From Niastella koreensis GR20-10 (lineage in GTDB: Bacteria; Bacteroidota; Bacteroidia; Chitinophagales; Chitinophagaceae), in contig NC_016609.1 in NCBI RefSeq assembly GCF_000246855.1, forward strand, positions 8,258,744 through 8,322,743: a DNA stretch of 64,000 bases, written 5' to 3'. The notes beneath the pieces are model-generated. The model was not told the DNA's origin, did no database searches, and was given only the letters and a program-made list of their open reading frames with translations. The position numbers and the translations under genes were made by a program. Shown here piece by piece: positions 41,430 to 52,130 of the stretch (its first letter is position 1; each line of letters opens with the position of its first letter).

Positions 41430-42304
41430 TGCCATCGAGAAATAATATTGGATTGGGATGTGTTTCACTGACCGCTCATCAGCGGGAAAGTGAGGCATTG
41501 CAAATTCTTTCTGCTGCGTTTGAAGAAGGAATAACCCATTTTGATACTGCCCCCGTATATGGACAGGGGTATTCAGAAAAGATTCTGGGAAAGTTTATCA
41601 AACAACGCCGCAGCCAGGTTACTATAACGACTAAGGTTGGATTAGGACCTGTTGAACAAAAGAATATACCTGCCTGGATAGCATTGCCATTGTACGCATT
41701 GAAAAAGAAGATCAGGCCAACTGGTAGTGTTGATGCACCAGCAATGACCGATCCTGAACCGCTTACTTACAGAAAACTGGATATAGACTATGTAAGTAAG
41801 TCGCTGGATAACAGCCTGCGCAATTGCAGAACGGATTACCTGGATTACTATTTATTACACGAGGCCCTGCCTGCTTTTTTAACTGAAAAGGCGGTGGAGT
41901 TTTTGATAAAACAAAAGGAAACAGGTGTGATCAGGAACCTGGGTATTGCAGCCTCACATGTTAATCTTAACCAGGTTGATGCTGCAACCAGCACCGCATG
42001 GAATGTGCTGCAATATGAAAACGGTGTGCATTATGACACTGATAAATGGGTAAGAACGTTTGAGAATAAGATCCATTTTTATCATAGTACATTGAAGTTT
42101 CTCAAAAAGGCCAAAACAGATCAATATACAACAACGGATATAGCTGGTATATTATTAAATAAAGCCGCAAGAAACAATCCCCGGGGAAAAGTATTGTTCT
42201 CGACCACTAAAAAGAAAACGATACAGGATAATTTAAAAAGTTTTGAAAAGGCCAACTCAATCTCAACGGAGGAGCTGAAAAACATTGTGAATGCCATTTA
42301 TTGA
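41429..42304 (+). CDS. Aldo/keto reductase
   Basis: 291 residues. THFDTAPVYGQGYSEKILG contains the catalytic Asp and Tyr, TTKVG the Lys, and YLDYYLLHEAL the His position of AKR enzymes. NAD(P)H-dependent reduction of a keto-sugar or the reverse is likely. It overlaps the GMC oxidoreductase gene by 14 bp. AKR plus GMC pairs inside glycan clusters suggest oxidation/reduction of a sugar rather than general metabolism. Confidence 0.87.
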   Translation: MPSRNNIGLGCVSLTAHQRESEALQILSAAFEEGITHFDTAPVYGQGYSEKILGKFIKQRRSQVTITTKVGLGPVEQKNIPAWIALPLYALKKKIRPTGSVDAPAMTDPEPLTYRKLDIDYVSKSLDNSLRNCRTDYLDYYLLHEALPAFLTEKAVEFLIKQKETGVIRNLGIAASHVNLNQVDAATSTAWNVLQYENGVHYDTDKWVRTFENKIHFYHSTLKFLKKAKTDQYTTTDIAGILLNKAARNNPRGKVLFSTTKKKTIQDNLKSFEKANSISTEELKNIVNAIY

Positions 42305-43829
42305 TCTGAATAAAAAGGAAACGCTTTCGGCCAAGCAATATGATTTTGTGATCATTGGGGCCGGAGCATCGGGCATTATGCTGGCCGTTAAATTATCTGC
42401 AAGCGGAAAACAGGTTTTGCTTGTTGAAAGTGGGCATTTCTCTGTTGATGAAGAACGTCAGCAGTTGAACGAAGTCACTCATTCTTCCAAAAAGCTGGAA
42501 AACGCAGTGTGGGGAAGGAAGAGAGCTGTAGGAGGGACTACCCTGGCCTGGGGCGGGCAATCATTACCTTTCTCGAGAATAGATTTTACTGAAAGGGATT
42601 GGGTGAATAATAGTGGTTGGCCAATATCTTTTGATGACCTGGAAGCTCATTATAAGATGGCTAACGAGTTCATGCAAATTGATACGCTTGATTACAGGGA
42701 CGATATATTACCTAATATTAAATTATCACCCGCGCCTGATTTCGATACTTCAGTAATTAATTACCATGTATCAAAGTGGGCGAATGAGCCTAATTTCGTC
42801 AACCTGTATCGAAAACAGCTCGAACAACAGATAGATGTGGTGTATAATGCTGTTTTGATACAGGTAATTAAAGAAGGGACTGCAATTACTGCCATACAAA
42901 TTGCCAACTTTAATAAACAACACTTTACCATAGCTGTTTCAGGTCGCCTGATATTAAGCGTAGGGGGAATCGAAACCTCAAGAATATTATTGCTTAATAA
43001 GTTGGGTAATCCCGAATGGGTAGGTAAATGTTTTATGGACCATCCCTGTATCGAAGTGGGCCTTGTGCGAACAAGCAATGAGTATGCGTTGCAGCGCCAA
43101 TTCAATACCCATATCTGGCAGGGAAGAAAGTATTCTATTCGACTGAGTCTTTCAGAACAGGTACAACAGGAGAAAAAGTTGTTGAATTGTTCGGGGACAA
43201 TTATGTTTACTGCATCCGCTGAACAATTTGATCCATATGCAGAATTAAAAGCATTTAAAAAGGATTTTAAAATTGGCAGATTATTTAAAGTGTCTGGCAA
43301 AAGCATAGAAATACTTAAAAGTGTTATTGCATACATCCGACATAGGTTTTATTATAAAATAAATACAGAGGCCAAACTGCTTTTAATGATGGAGCAGGAG
43401 CCTGATACCGGAAGTTATATAAGTCTTAGTGATCAGGTTGACATATTTAATAAGCCAAAGGCGAATATCAATTGGGTAATTACAAAGAAAACCTGGGAAA
43501 CGGCAGTATCGACCGCCAAGTATATTGAGCGTGAATTAGAGCGATTAAAACTGGGAACAGTGTCATTATATAAACACATTGACCTTGATACTTCCTCCTG
43601 GAGCAGCTATCTGACTGATGTAAATCATCATATGGGTGGGGCAAGGATGAGTGGTAGTGAGAAAGAAGGAGTGGTTGACAGTAACCTGAAAGTATGGGGA
43701 ACCGACAATCTGTATATCTGTAGTTGTGCTGTTTTTCCAACTTCATCACATTCAAACCCAACACTGACTATGTTGGCGCTGGCAAATAGATTGCATCAGC
43801 ATTTATTGTCAACATCAAGCCCTGTTTGA
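42291..43829 (+). CDS. GMC-family FAD-dependent oxidoreductase
   Basis: 512 residues. FAD-binding DFVIIGAGASGIMLAVKL (about 19-36), VGGTTLAWGGQ, and the C-terminal GMC block VNHHMGGARMSG ... HSNPTLTMLALANRL, which carries the catalytic His. These enzymes oxidise alcohols or sugars. No export signal is visible, so it acts in the cytoplasm, probably on a nucleotide sugar or lipid-linked sugar together with the overlapping AKR. Confidence 0.88.
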   Translation: MPFIDLNKKETLSAKQYDFVIIGAGASGIMLAVKLSASGKQVLLVESGHFSVDEERQQLNEVTHSSKKLENAVWGRKRAVGGTTLAWGGQSLPFSRIDFTERDWVNNSGWPISFDDLEAHYKMANEFMQIDTLDYRDDILPNIKLSPAPDFDTSVINYHVSKWANEPNFVNLYRKQLEQQIDVVYNAVLIQVIKEGTAITAIQIANFNKQHFTIAVSGRLILSVGGIETSRILLLNKLGNPEWVGKCFMDHPCIEVGLVRTSNEYALQRQFNTHIWQGRKYSIRLSLSEQVQQEKKLLNCSGTIMFTASAEQFDPYAELKAFKKDFKIGRLFKVSGKSIEILKSVIAYIRHRFYYKINTEAKLLLMMEQEPDTGSYISLSDQVDIFNKPKANINWVITKKTWETAVSTAKYIERELERLKLGTVSLYKHIDLDTSSWSSYLTDVNHHMGGARMSGSEKEGVVDSNLKVWGTDNLYICSCAVFPTSSHSNPTLTMLALANRLHQHLLSTSSPV

Positions 43830-43865
43830 TCAAATTTGTTGGGCAAACTGATATTCTGAGGTAGT

Positions 43866-45011
43866 ATGAAGAAACTGGCTGTTGTAACAACCCACCCTAT
43901 TCAATATTATGCACCTTTATTCCGGTTACTGACCGAAAGGGGAAAGATAAATTGCAAGGTTTTTTATACCTGGGAAGTAGAGGCAACAAAGTTCGATGTT
44001 GATTTTGGACGGGTAATTGAGTGGGATATTCCCCTCACGGATGGCTATGAACATGAATTTGTATCGAACCAGGGTGTTATGCGCCGGGATTTCCGGGGGC
44101 TTAAAAACCCGGAGTTAATACAAAAAATTGAAGCCTGGGAAGCCGACGCTGTTTTAGTAATTGGCTGGAATTATTATAGCCATCTTAAAGTATTAAGGCA
44201 CTTTAAAAATAAAATACCGGTTTTTTTCCGGGGTGATTCTACTTTGCTTGATGAAACTCCGGGGGTTAAAACATTTGCCCGCCGCATTTTTCTTCTATGG
44301 ATTTACAGCCACGTCAATACCGCCTTTTACGTGGGTACCCACAGCAAAGCATATTTCAGGGCACATGGGTTAAAAGATAACCAGTTGGTTTATACTCCAC
44401 ATGCCATCGACAATGAACGATTTGCCGATAAAAATGGGCAATATGCTGAAGAGGCAAAAAAATGGAGAAAAGAACTAGGCATACCGGAAACAGATACTGT
44501 TTTATTGTTTGCCGGTAAACTGCAACCCAAAAAAAACCCTGAGCTTTTAGTTAAAGCATTCCTCGCCATTGATAATCCAACCTTACACCTTATACTGGCT
44601 GGTAATGGCGAACAGGAGGAATACCTGAAACAACTGGCTCAGGGCAATTCACGCATCCATTTTGTACCGTTTCAAAACCAAAGCCGGATGCCGGTGGTAT
44701 ATAAATTGGGGGATATTTTTTGTCTTACATCTCAGGGACCTGGCGAAACCTGGGGATTGGCCGTTAATGAAGCAATGGCATGCGGAAAAGCTGTTATAGT
44801 GAGTGACCGTTGTGGTTGTGCCACAGATCTGGTTAAAAACGGAAATAATGGTTTTATTTTTGAATTTAATAATATTGCTGACCTTACTGAAAAAATTCAG
44901 TATTTCTTAAGCCATAAAGAAGATATTGGGAAAATGGGACAGAGAGGGCTGGAAATTATTCAGAACTGGTCGTTCCTGTCGATAGTAAAAGCCATAGAGG
45001 CAACAATATAA
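43866..45011 (+). CDS. Glycosyltransferase family 4
   Basis: 381 residues. HPIQYYAPLFRLLTERG at the N-terminus; LLFAGKLQPKKNPELLVKAF and SQGPGETWGLAVNEAMACGKAVIVS (E-x7-E) in the GT4 domain. Followed by a 100-bp gap before the candidate polymerase. Confidence 0.88.
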   Translation: MKKLAVVTTHPIQYYAPLFRLLTERGKINCKVFYTWEVEATKFDVDFGRVIEWDIPLTDGYEHEFVSNQGVMRRDFRGLKNPELIQKIEAWEADAVLVIGWNYYSHLKVLRHFKNKIPVFFRGDSTLLDETPGVKTFARRIFLLWIYSHVNTAFYVGTHSKAYFRAHGLKDNQLVYTPHAIDNERFADKNGQYAEEAKKWRKELGIPETDTVLLFAGKLQPKKNPELLVKAFLAIDNPTLHLILAGNGEQEEYLKQLAQGNSRIHFVPFQNQSRMPVVYKLGDIFCLTSQGPGETWGLAVNEAMACGKAVIVSDRCGCATDLVKNGNNGFIFEFNNIADLTEKIQYFLSHKEDIGKMGQRGLEIIQNWSFLSIVKAIEATI

Positions 45012-45111
45012 CTTAATACATATTTAAATCGAATCGAAACAATCATACGGCTATTCAATAATCCATTTACTGGTTTGTTTATTATCATTATTTACTGACT
45101 GGTATAATGAG

Positions 45112-46473
45112 TTGACAATAATTTTAGTAATTACTTTATTTATTGCCATTATTGATAAAATGGGTAAAACCATTGTGTTACTGGATATAGTTGCATTCTT
45201 CAGTTGCTTTACCTGTCTTTTTATGCCAGTAATAAGTTATAATTTTTATAACAAGGAATATTATCTGGCGAGGGCATTCAAAGTATACATGCATGTGCCT
45301 GAGGAAACCTACTTCAATTATACATTACCTGCTTTGTCTGCATTTACTTTAGCTATGTGCTGGCCGTTAAAAGTGAATTATGCAGGCAGTATAAGAGACT
45401 TTTTTAAAGCGAAATACGAACAGATTTCAAATCAATTAAGGCCTCACCCTTATTTAGGCATCCAGTTGGTAGTGGTGGGTATAGTAATGTTGTATATATC
45501 CGCATTTCTTCCATCTTCGGTTCGCTTTATAGGCGTTTTGTTTTATTTTTCATCCTTTGCGGGGCTATTATATATATATCTAACGCCTACTGTTCCATAC
45601 AAAAAAACTTTATTGGTCATTATTCCACTGTTTACCCTGGGAAATGCCCTCCAAACGGGAATGTTTACGGTGGTTACATACATGAGTATGACCTTAATAT
45701 CCTTTTTCTTTATTGGTAACAAAGCTTCATTTCTGAAAAAGATTTTGCTGTTTATTACAGGGATCTTTTTAATGATTTTGTTACAAACCGTTAAAGGCTC
45801 ATTTCGGAAAGCCACCTGGAAAGGGGAGTATCAGGGAAGTAAAGCAGTATTATTTCAGGAGCTGGTGTCACGTCAGTTGGGAAGAAGTGATCTGTGGACA
45901 GCAAAAGCATTTTTCCCTGTTTATATGAGAACCAACCAGGGGGTGAACGTATCGCTTGTTATGGAAAGAATACCCAAGCGGCAGCCGTTTGATGGTGGAA
46001 CCTATTTGTTTGAATCTGTTGCAGCGGCTTTTGTTCCCCGGTTTCTTTGGCCCGATAAACCTGAGGCTGGGGGTGCGTTCAATATGGAACATTATGCCGG
46101 GGTAAAGATACGGGGATGGGCAACTGACATTGGTCCGATTGGTGAAGCCTATGGAAACTTTGCTGTAACAGGAGGCATAATATTTATGTTTTTATTAGGC
46201 GGATTTATCAGGTTAGCCTATCGAAAGGTATTAAAGGTATCGATCAAGACGCCGATTGTTGTGCTTTGGATACCTGTTTTGTTTTATCAAACGGTATTCT
46301 CCATGGAAAACGATACCCTTCAGGTGTTGAATTCATTGATAAAATCGGCGTTTTTTATGTATATTATTTATAAAATATATCCGGTATTATTTAAACCTGG
46401 TACTGCAGCTGATACAAATAAAGTACAGGTAACAGACGATTATACATCCATTAACTACAATCCAAACATTTAG
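45112..46473 (+). CDS. Candidate O-antigen/oligosaccharide repeat-unit polymerase (Wzy-like)
   Basis: 453 residues from TTG 45112; the start is uncertain because no ATG is well placed. Highly hydrophobic with about ten membrane helices and a large loop holding SVAAAFVPRFLWPDKPEAGG, a phrase common in Wzy-like polymerases of polysaccharide clusters. Wzy proteins join repeat units in the periplasm. That would be odd beside an ABC-type Wzm/Wzt exporter, so this protein may instead be a ligase, or two export modes may coexist. Confidence 0.72.
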   Translation: MTIILVITLFIAIIDKMGKTIVLLDIVAFFSCFTCLFMPVISYNFYNKEYYLARAFKVYMHVPEETYFNYTLPALSAFTLAMCWPLKVNYAGSIRDFFKAKYEQISNQLRPHPYLGIQLVVVGIVMLYISAFLPSSVRFIGVLFYFSSFAGLLYIYLTPTVPYKKTLLVIIPLFTLGNALQTGMFTVVTYMSMTLISFFFIGNKASFLKKILLFITGIFLMILLQTVKGSFRKATWKGEYQGSKAVLFQELVSRQLGRSDLWTAKAFFPVYMRTNQGVNVSLVMERIPKRQPFDGGTYLFESVAAAFVPRFLWPDKPEAGGAFNMEHYAGVKIRGWATDIGPIGEAYGNFAVTGGIIFMFLLGGFIRLAYRKVLKVSIKTPIVVLWIPVLFYQTVFSMENDTLQVLNSLIKSAFFMYIIYKIYPVLFKPGTAADTNKVQVTDDYTSINYNPNI

Positions 46474-46476
46474 GAA

Positions 46477-47442
46477 TTGAAGACAGCGATTGTTACAGGA
46501 ATTACCGGGCAGGATGGTGCTTATCTTTCGCGGCTATTGCTTAAGAAAGGATACAAGGTTATAGGTTGCATACGATCTCATTCCGGATCTAATTTAAGCC
46601 GGCTGAAGTATTTAGATCTATTAGACAAGATTGAACTGATTGAGTGTGATTTAGTGGATATGTCACAGGTGCTGAATATCATTTCCACCAATAAACCTGC
46701 GGAAATTTATAATCTTGCTGCGCAGAGCTCTGTATCGTTATCTTTTCAACAACCTATAGGCACCCTTGAATTCAATATCCACTCTGTGCTGAATTTTCTG
46801 GAAGCCATCAGAATATTAGATCCGGCTATCCGGTTTTACCAGGCTTCATCCAGCGAAATGTTTGGAAAGGTGAATGCCTTACCGATCTCAGAAGTATCTG
46901 TAGTGCATCCATTAAGCCCATATGCTATCTCAAAAGTTACAGGACATTACATTTGTATAAATTACCGTGAATCTTACGGTTTGTATACAAGTTGTGGTAT
47001 CCTTTTCAATCATGAATCCTATTTGCGTGGCGAAAACTTCTTTGTAAGGAAACTGATCAAAGGAGCTTTTGATATTCTGCATGGACAAAAAGAATACCTC
47101 GAGTTTGGTAATTTATCAATAAAGAGAGATTTTGGCTGGTCTGAGAAATATGTAGAAGCTATGTGGATGATGTTACAGTTGGATCAGCCAGATGATTTTG
47201 TGATCTGTTCGGGTAGCTCAATAGCCTTGAATGACATTGTGTATTATGTATTCGATAAACTGGGAATCAGCAGGGAGCTGATACGTATTAATCCTAAATT
47301 ATTTCGCCCCACTGAAATAGAGGATATATATGGTTCCAATGAAAAGGCAAAAACAGTGTTGAACTGGGATTATAATATGGATTTTTTTAAAGTATTAGAC
47401 CTGATTATAGAGGAAGAAGCCAGAAATTATGGAAAACAATAG
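46477..47442 (+). CDS. GDP-mannose 4,6-dehydratase-like SDR (second paralog)
   Basis: 321 residues from TTG 46477. [64 protein letters not shown] and NHESYLRGENFFVRK follow the Gmd pattern, but the protein is about 50 residues shorter than the true Gmd at 52131 and replaces the usual HESPxRGETF with HESYLRGENF. A related GDP- or UDP-sugar dehydratase or epimerase is more likely than a redundant Gmd. Confidence 0.82.
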   Translation: MKTAIVTGITGQDGAYLSRLLLKKGYKVIGCIRSHSGSNLSRLKYLDLLDKIELIECDLVDMSQVLNIISTNKPAEIYNLAAQSSVSLSFQQPIGTLEFNIHSVLNFLEAIRILDPAIRFYQASSSEMFGKVNALPISEVSVVHPLSPYAISKVTGHYICINYRESYGLYTSCGILFNHESYLRGENFFVRKLIKGAFDILHGQKEYLEFGNLSIKRDFGWSEKYVEAMWMMLQLDQPDDFVICSGSSIALNDIVYYVFDKLGISRELIRINPKLFRPTEIEDIYGSNEKAKTVLNWDYNMDFFKVLDLIIEEEARNYGKQ

Positions 47443-48451
47443 AGTAAATAAACCTGATGTAGCTTTTTTTCTTCGTAAGCCCAGAAAGGTTGGCAATTAC
47501 AGCGTTGAGTTTATTTTTGAAGATGTAAAAGAAAGGTTGAAGGACAAAATAAAGGCGTATACTTTTTATTCAACTTATGAAAGCGCCGGTTTGTTTAAAC
47601 GGTTGTCTAATTGTATAGAAGCAGCCCGCCGGCAAAAGACAGTAAACCACGTTACCGGAGACATCAATTACATTGGTTTATTGCTATCGAAAAAAAGAAC
47701 GATCCATACCATACTTGATTGCGTTTTTTTAAACTCAACCAGTGGTATAAAGCATAAAATTTTAAAGCTCTTCTGGCTTACCATTCCCCTGAACCGATCA
47801 GCTTATGTGACTGCAATTTCGCAGGCTACCAAGGAGGAGATATTAAAATATAAGAAGAATTATCCTTCAGATAAAATTGTAGTAATCCCGGTTGCTATTT
47901 CTGATAAGTTCAAAAGAAAGGACAAGCCATTTAATAAAAGCAAACCCGTGATCTTACAGGTAGGCGCCGCACACAATAAAAATATTCCCCGCTTAATAGA
48001 AGCGTTGAAAGGAATTGAGTGTGAGCTGCATATCGTAGGTAAGCACAATGAGGAATATGAAGCCCTGCTTAAACAGGCAAATATTGACTATGTTTACAAA
48101 TGGGGCCTTACAGATGAGGAAATGATCAGGAAATATGAAGAGGCCGATCTGCTGGCGTTCGTTTCTACCTATGAAGGGTTTGGAATGCCGATACTGGAAG
48201 CAAATGCTGTTGGCCGCCCGGTGGTTACCGCTAACATTTTATCAATGCCGGAAGTGGCAGCTGATGCGGCCTGTCTGGTTGATCCTTATGATGTTTCCGC
48301 TATCAGGCAGGGAATATTGAAGGTGATAAATGACGACATTTACCGGGATACCCTTGTTCAAAAAGGATTTGATAACATTCGCAGGTTCGATCCGGCATTG
48401 ATTGCCGATGAATACCTGGCGCTTTATAAAAAAGTAGTCGCAAACCAGTAA
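47429..48451 (+). CDS. Glycosyltransferase family 4
   Basis: 340 residues; starts 14 bp before the end of the preceding gene. VILQVGAAHNKNIPRLIEAL and STYEGFGMPILEANAVGRPVV (E-x7-E) are clear GT4 blocks; AYVTAISQATKEEIL is the inter-domain segment. Confidence 0.88.
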   Translation: MENNRVNKPDVAFFLRKPRKVGNYSVEFIFEDVKERLKDKIKAYTFYSTYESAGLFKRLSNCIEAARRQKTVNHVTGDINYIGLLLSKKRTIHTILDCVFLNSTSGIKHKILKLFWLTIPLNRSAYVTAISQATKEEILKYKKNYPSDKIVVIPVAISDKFKRKDKPFNKSKPVILQVGAAHNKNIPRLIEALKGIECELHIVGKHNEEYEALLKQANIDYVYKWGLTDEEMIRKYEEADLLAFVSTYEGFGMPILEANAVGRPVVTANILSMPEVAADAACLVDPYDVSAIRQGILKVINDDIYRDTLVQKGFDNIRRFDPALIADEYLALYKKVVANQ

Positions 48452-48458
48452 GAAGCTC

Positions 48459-49625
48459 ATGAAGCATAAAGTGGACGCAACCGGTACAAGAGTGATGATC
48501 TTTGTGGATTGGTTTATTCCTGGTTATAAAGCTGGCGGCCAGATACAATCCTGTGCCAATCTTTCCCTCGCGTTGAGTAAGGACCTGGATATTTATGTTG
48601 TTACTACCGATCGTGATTATGGTGAGCAAACAGCCTATGAAGGAATTAAAGCTGACCAATGGGGCAGGAATAAAGATGGGATAAATATCTATTATATTTC
48701 TCCCGCGGCCTTAAGTTATAAAACGATCACCACTCTGTTGCAGGAAGTACAACCCCATACTGTTTACCTGAACAGTATGTTTTCGTTTACATTTACCATT
48801 TTGCCATTACGTGCATTGATCTTTCGGAAAACGAATGCAGCGTTTATCCTGGCTCCGCGCGGCATGTTACAAAGAGGCGCGCTGCAATTTAAAAGCAGTA
48901 AGAAAAAGCTGTTTTTAAATCTGTTTAAATGGCTGGGCATATCGAAAAAGATAACTTTTCATGCCACAGATGAAACGGAACTGGCCGATATTCAAAATGC
49001 ATTTGGTAAAGAAGTAAAAGTAAAACTGGTTGGCGACTATCATGCTGCAAAGGTGGCAGCATTTCATCTCCTCAATAAAAACAAGGGTGTTTTGCAATGC
49101 CTGTTTGTATCGCGAATTGTGGAGAAGAAAAACCTGCTGTATGCAATTGAACAGCTTGCGTCGGTAAAGGCGCAGGTTTATTTTACAATAATAGGGCCGG
49201 TTGAATCCGGTGCTTACTGGGAACAATGCAATAAGGCTATTGCCAGGTTGCCTGAGAATATAAAGGTGGAATACAAAGGAGCTATTCCCAATCATGATTT
49301 GGGTAACTATTACAGCAATCATCACCTTTTTGTATTACCAACCTATGGCGAGAACTTTGGGCACGTTATATTTGATGCTTTTGTAAATGGGCGCCCGGTT
49401 CTTATCAGCGATCAAACTCCCTGGCGGAATTTGCAGGCTAAAAAAATGGGATGGGATCTTTCGCTTAGCGAACCCGATTCGTTCAGCAAGGCGATAGAAA
49501 CAGCAGCCCAGTGGGATCAGGCAGGTTTTGACGAATATGCCAAAAATGCGTATTCGTTTGCGGATAACTTTATTGCAACATCAGCATTAAAACAAAAATA
49601 TATTTCTTTATTTACGGCTAACTGA
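48459..49625 (+). CDS. Glycosyltransferase family 4
   Basis: 388 residues. IFVDWFIPGYKAGGQIQSCANL at the N-terminus is typical of polysaccharide GT4 enzymes of Bacteroidota; LAPRGMLQRGAL and PTYGENFGHVIFDAFVNGRPVLIS form the linker and donor-site blocks. Confidence 0.88.
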   Translation: MKHKVDATGTRVMIFVDWFIPGYKAGGQIQSCANLSLALSKDLDIYVVTTDRDYGEQTAYEGIKADQWGRNKDGINIYYISPAALSYKTITTLLQEVQPHTVYLNSMFSFTFTILPLRALIFRKTNAAFILAPRGMLQRGALQFKSSKKKLFLNLFKWLGISKKITFHATDETELADIQNAFGKEVKVKLVGDYHAAKVAAFHLLNKNKGVLQCLFVSRIVEKKNLLYAIEQLASVKAQVYFTIIGPVESGAYWEQCNKAIARLPENIKVEYKGAIPNHDLGNYYSNHHLFVLPTYGENFGHVIFDAFVNGRPVLISDQTPWRNLQAKKMGWDLSLSEPDSFSKAIETAAQWDQAGFDEYAKNAYSFADNFIATSALKQKYISLFTAN

Positions 49626-49640
49626 CCTTTATAATTTGTT

Positions 49641-51383
49641 ATGTATATACTAGGGCTCAACGCGTACCATGCAGATTCATCTGCCGCAATTTTTAAAGAT
49701 GGTAAAATGATCGCAGCTACTGAAGAAGAAAGATTTCGCCGTCAAAAACATTGGGCGGGCTTTCCTTCTATGGCGGTTCAGTTTTGTTTAAAGGAAGCAG
49801 GCATCAGCCTTTCCCAGGTAGATCATATTGCTATTGGCCGCGACCCTTCTGCCAAGATGAATAAAAAGTTGATGTTTTTATTGAAGAATCCTGGCGGCGG
49901 GTTCAATGCGGTGCTCGACCGTTTAAAGAACGCCCGTAAAGTAGCATCACTGGAAGAGGAATTTATACTCATCGATAATACTGTTGATAAAGCTGTTATC
50001 AAAAGCAAAATTCACCAGATAGAACATCACCGCAGCCACCTGGCTTCGGCATTTTTTGCGTCGCCTTTTGAGGAAGCTGCTTTATTATCGATCGATGGCT
50101 CCGGAGACTTCACTACAACCATGACGGGTATTGGTAAAGGCAATCAGATTGAGGTGCTGGAATCGGTAGACTTCCCGCATTCAGTTGGTTTGTTTTACAC
50201 GGCACTCACCCAGTTGTTAGGATTTCCTCACTATGGAGATGAATATAAAGTAATGGGTCTGGCGCCATATGGTGAGCCAAAATATGTTGACAAACTGAAA
50301 GAAGTTTTACGTTTTGAGAATAACGGCTTGTTCTCCCTGGACCTGAAATATTTCCGTTCGGCCAAAAGCGGTATTGTGTCTTATGGCGATGATCATATTC
50401 CGGTGGTAGCACCGTTGTACACAGACCTGATGGTAGAGAAATTTGGGGCGGTACGTAAAAAAGAGGAGCCGCTTAGTCAGTATCATAAAGATCTGGCAGC
50501 TTCTGTTCAACGTGTAACGGAAGAACTGATATTCCACATCCTGAATCATTTGCAAAAACGCACCGGTTTAACCAGTGTTTGTATTGCCGGTGGTGTGGCG
50601 CAAAACTCCGTAGCCAACGGTAAGCTTACGCGAAACACAGGATTTAAAAATGTATACATCCCCTCTGCCGGTCATGATGCTGGTATTTCAATGGGGTCGG
50701 CCTTATATGTATATAATCATATTCTGAAACAGGAACGGGCGGCGCCTATTTGGTCGGCCTATACCGGAAGCCGGTTCAGCAATGAAGAAATTGAACAATA
50801 CCTGCAAAGCCGAAACATTACTTACAAACGGTTAAGTGATGAAGAACTGTATGACAAAGTAAGTGATCAGTTGATCAATGCAGGCGTTGTTGGTTGGTTT
50901 AACGGACGGGCGGAATTTGGTCCCCGTGCATTGGGGGCGCGTTCTATCCTGGCTGATCCTCGCCGTTCCGACGCCAAAGATCTGTTAAATGCAAAGATCA
51001 AACGACGTGAAAGTTTTCGCCCGTTTGCACCTTCAATACTAAAAGAGTTTGTAGGAGAATATTTTGAGGTTAATGATGAAGTGCCTTTTATGGAAAAGGT
51101 ATTCCCTATTAAAAAGGAAAAACATGCAGTTATTCCTGCAGTAACACACGCTGATGGCACCGGCCGTTTACAAACGGTCGACAAGGTGGTTACCCCCCGT
51201 TATTATGCATTGATTGAAGCATTCCGTAAAAAAACTGGCGTACCCATTTTATTGAATACTTCGTTTAATGAAAATGAACCGATCGTGAATTCACCACACG
51301 ATGCGCTGGAGTGTTATCTGCGTACCAATATGGATATGCTGGTGTTGGAAAATTGTGTTATTACGCGGAACGGTTCTTTATGA
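49641..51383 (+). CDS. Carbamoyltransferase (NodU/CmcH/TobZ family)
   Basis: 580 residues, full family length. Kae1-like N-domain: ILGLNAYHADSSAAIF, HHRSHLASAFFASPF, LLSIDGSGDFTTT and YKVMGLAPYGEP; C-domain: FGPRALGARSILADPR and TSFNENEPIVNSPHDALECY. Uses carbamoyl phosphate and ATP to place an O-carbamoyl group on a sugar. The GT2 gene downstream begins inside its stop codon, so the two are coupled. Confidence 0.93.
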   Translation: MYILGLNAYHADSSAAIFKDGKMIAATEEERFRRQKHWAGFPSMAVQFCLKEAGISLSQVDHIAIGRDPSAKMNKKLMFLLKNPGGGFNAVLDRLKNARKVASLEEEFILIDNTVDKAVIKSKIHQIEHHRSHLASAFFASPFEEAALLSIDGSGDFTTTMTGIGKGNQIEVLESVDFPHSVGLFYTALTQLLGFPHYGDEYKVMGLAPYGEPKYVDKLKEVLRFENNGLFSLDLKYFRSAKSGIVSYGDDHIPVVAPLYTDLMVEKFGAVRKKEEPLSQYHKDLAASVQRVTEELIFHILNHLQKRTGLTSVCIAGGVAQNSVANGKLTRNTGFKNVYIPSAGHDAGISMGSALYVYNHILKQERAAPIWSAYTGSRFSNEEIEQYLQSRNITYKRLSDEELYDKVSDQLINAGVVGWFNGRAEFGPRALGARSILADPRRSDAKDLLNAKIKRRESFRPFAPSILKEFVGEYFEVNDEVPFMEKVFPIKKEKHAVIPAVTHADGTGRLQTVDKVVTPRYYALIEAFRKKTGVPILLNTSFNENEPIVNSPHDALECYLRTNMDMLVLENCVITRNGSL

Positions 51384-52126
51384 AAATTTCAATAATCACT
51401 GCAACATATAATAGCGCAAATACGGTAAGGGATACATTAGCATGTATCGCCAGCCAGCGGTATGCGAATATTGAACATATCATTGTTGATGGGTTGTCGA
51501 AAGACAATACATTGGATATTGTGAAACAGTTTCCACATGTTGCCAAAGTGATCTCTGAAAAGGATAAAGGCATCTATGATGCTATGAATAAGGGAGTACA
51601 ACAGGCAACCGGTGATGTAATCGGGATTTTGAATTCAGATGACTTTTATTCCGACCCATTTGTATTGGAGAAAGTAGCTGCGGCGTTTAAAAACCCTGCG
51701 GTAGAAGCAGTGTATGGAGATCTGCAATATGTGAAACAGGATAATGTACAGGTAGTAACCCGTACCTGGAAGTCTGGTAAATACCAAAAACGGTTTCTAT
51801 ATTATGGTTGGATGCCACCGCATCCTACTTTTTTTGTGCGCCGGAATATATATGATAAATGCGGCCTCTTTAACATTACTTTGCGCTCTGCCGCAGATTA
51901 TGAATTAATGCTGCGTGTATTATTAAAGCATAATACCCAGGTAGAATACATTCCCGAAGTGTTGGTGAAAATGCGGGCCGGTGGAATGAGTAATGCTTCC
52001 CTGAAAAACAGGTTAAGGGCCAACAGGGAAGATGAAATGGCCTGGAAATTGAACGATTTAAAACCCTATTTCTTTACTACGTGGTTAAAACCACTGCGAA
52101 AAGTATTTCAATTTATAACCCGATAA
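51380..52126 (+). CDS. Glycosyltransferase family 2
   Basis: 248 residues from ATG 51380, overlapping the carbamoyltransferase stop (ATGA); the frame extends upstream but only inside that gene. [32 protein letters not shown] and [11 protein letters not shown] (DxD-type) are the GT-A blocks; [21 protein letters not shown] is the WcaA/WcaE-like acceptor block. Confidence 0.88.
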   Translation: MKISIITATYNSANTVRDTLACIASQRYANIEHIIVDGLSKDNTLDIVKQFPHVAKVISEKDKGIYDAMNKGVQQATGDVIGILNSDDFYSDPFVLEKVAAAFKNPAVEAVYGDLQYVKQDNVQVVTRTWKSGKYQKRFLYYGWMPPHPTFFVRRNIYDKCGLFNITLRSAADYELMLRVLLKHNTQVEYIPEVLVKMRAGGMSNASLKNRLRANREDEMAWKLNDLKPYFFTTWLKPLRKVFQFITR

Positions 52127-52130
52127 ACAT

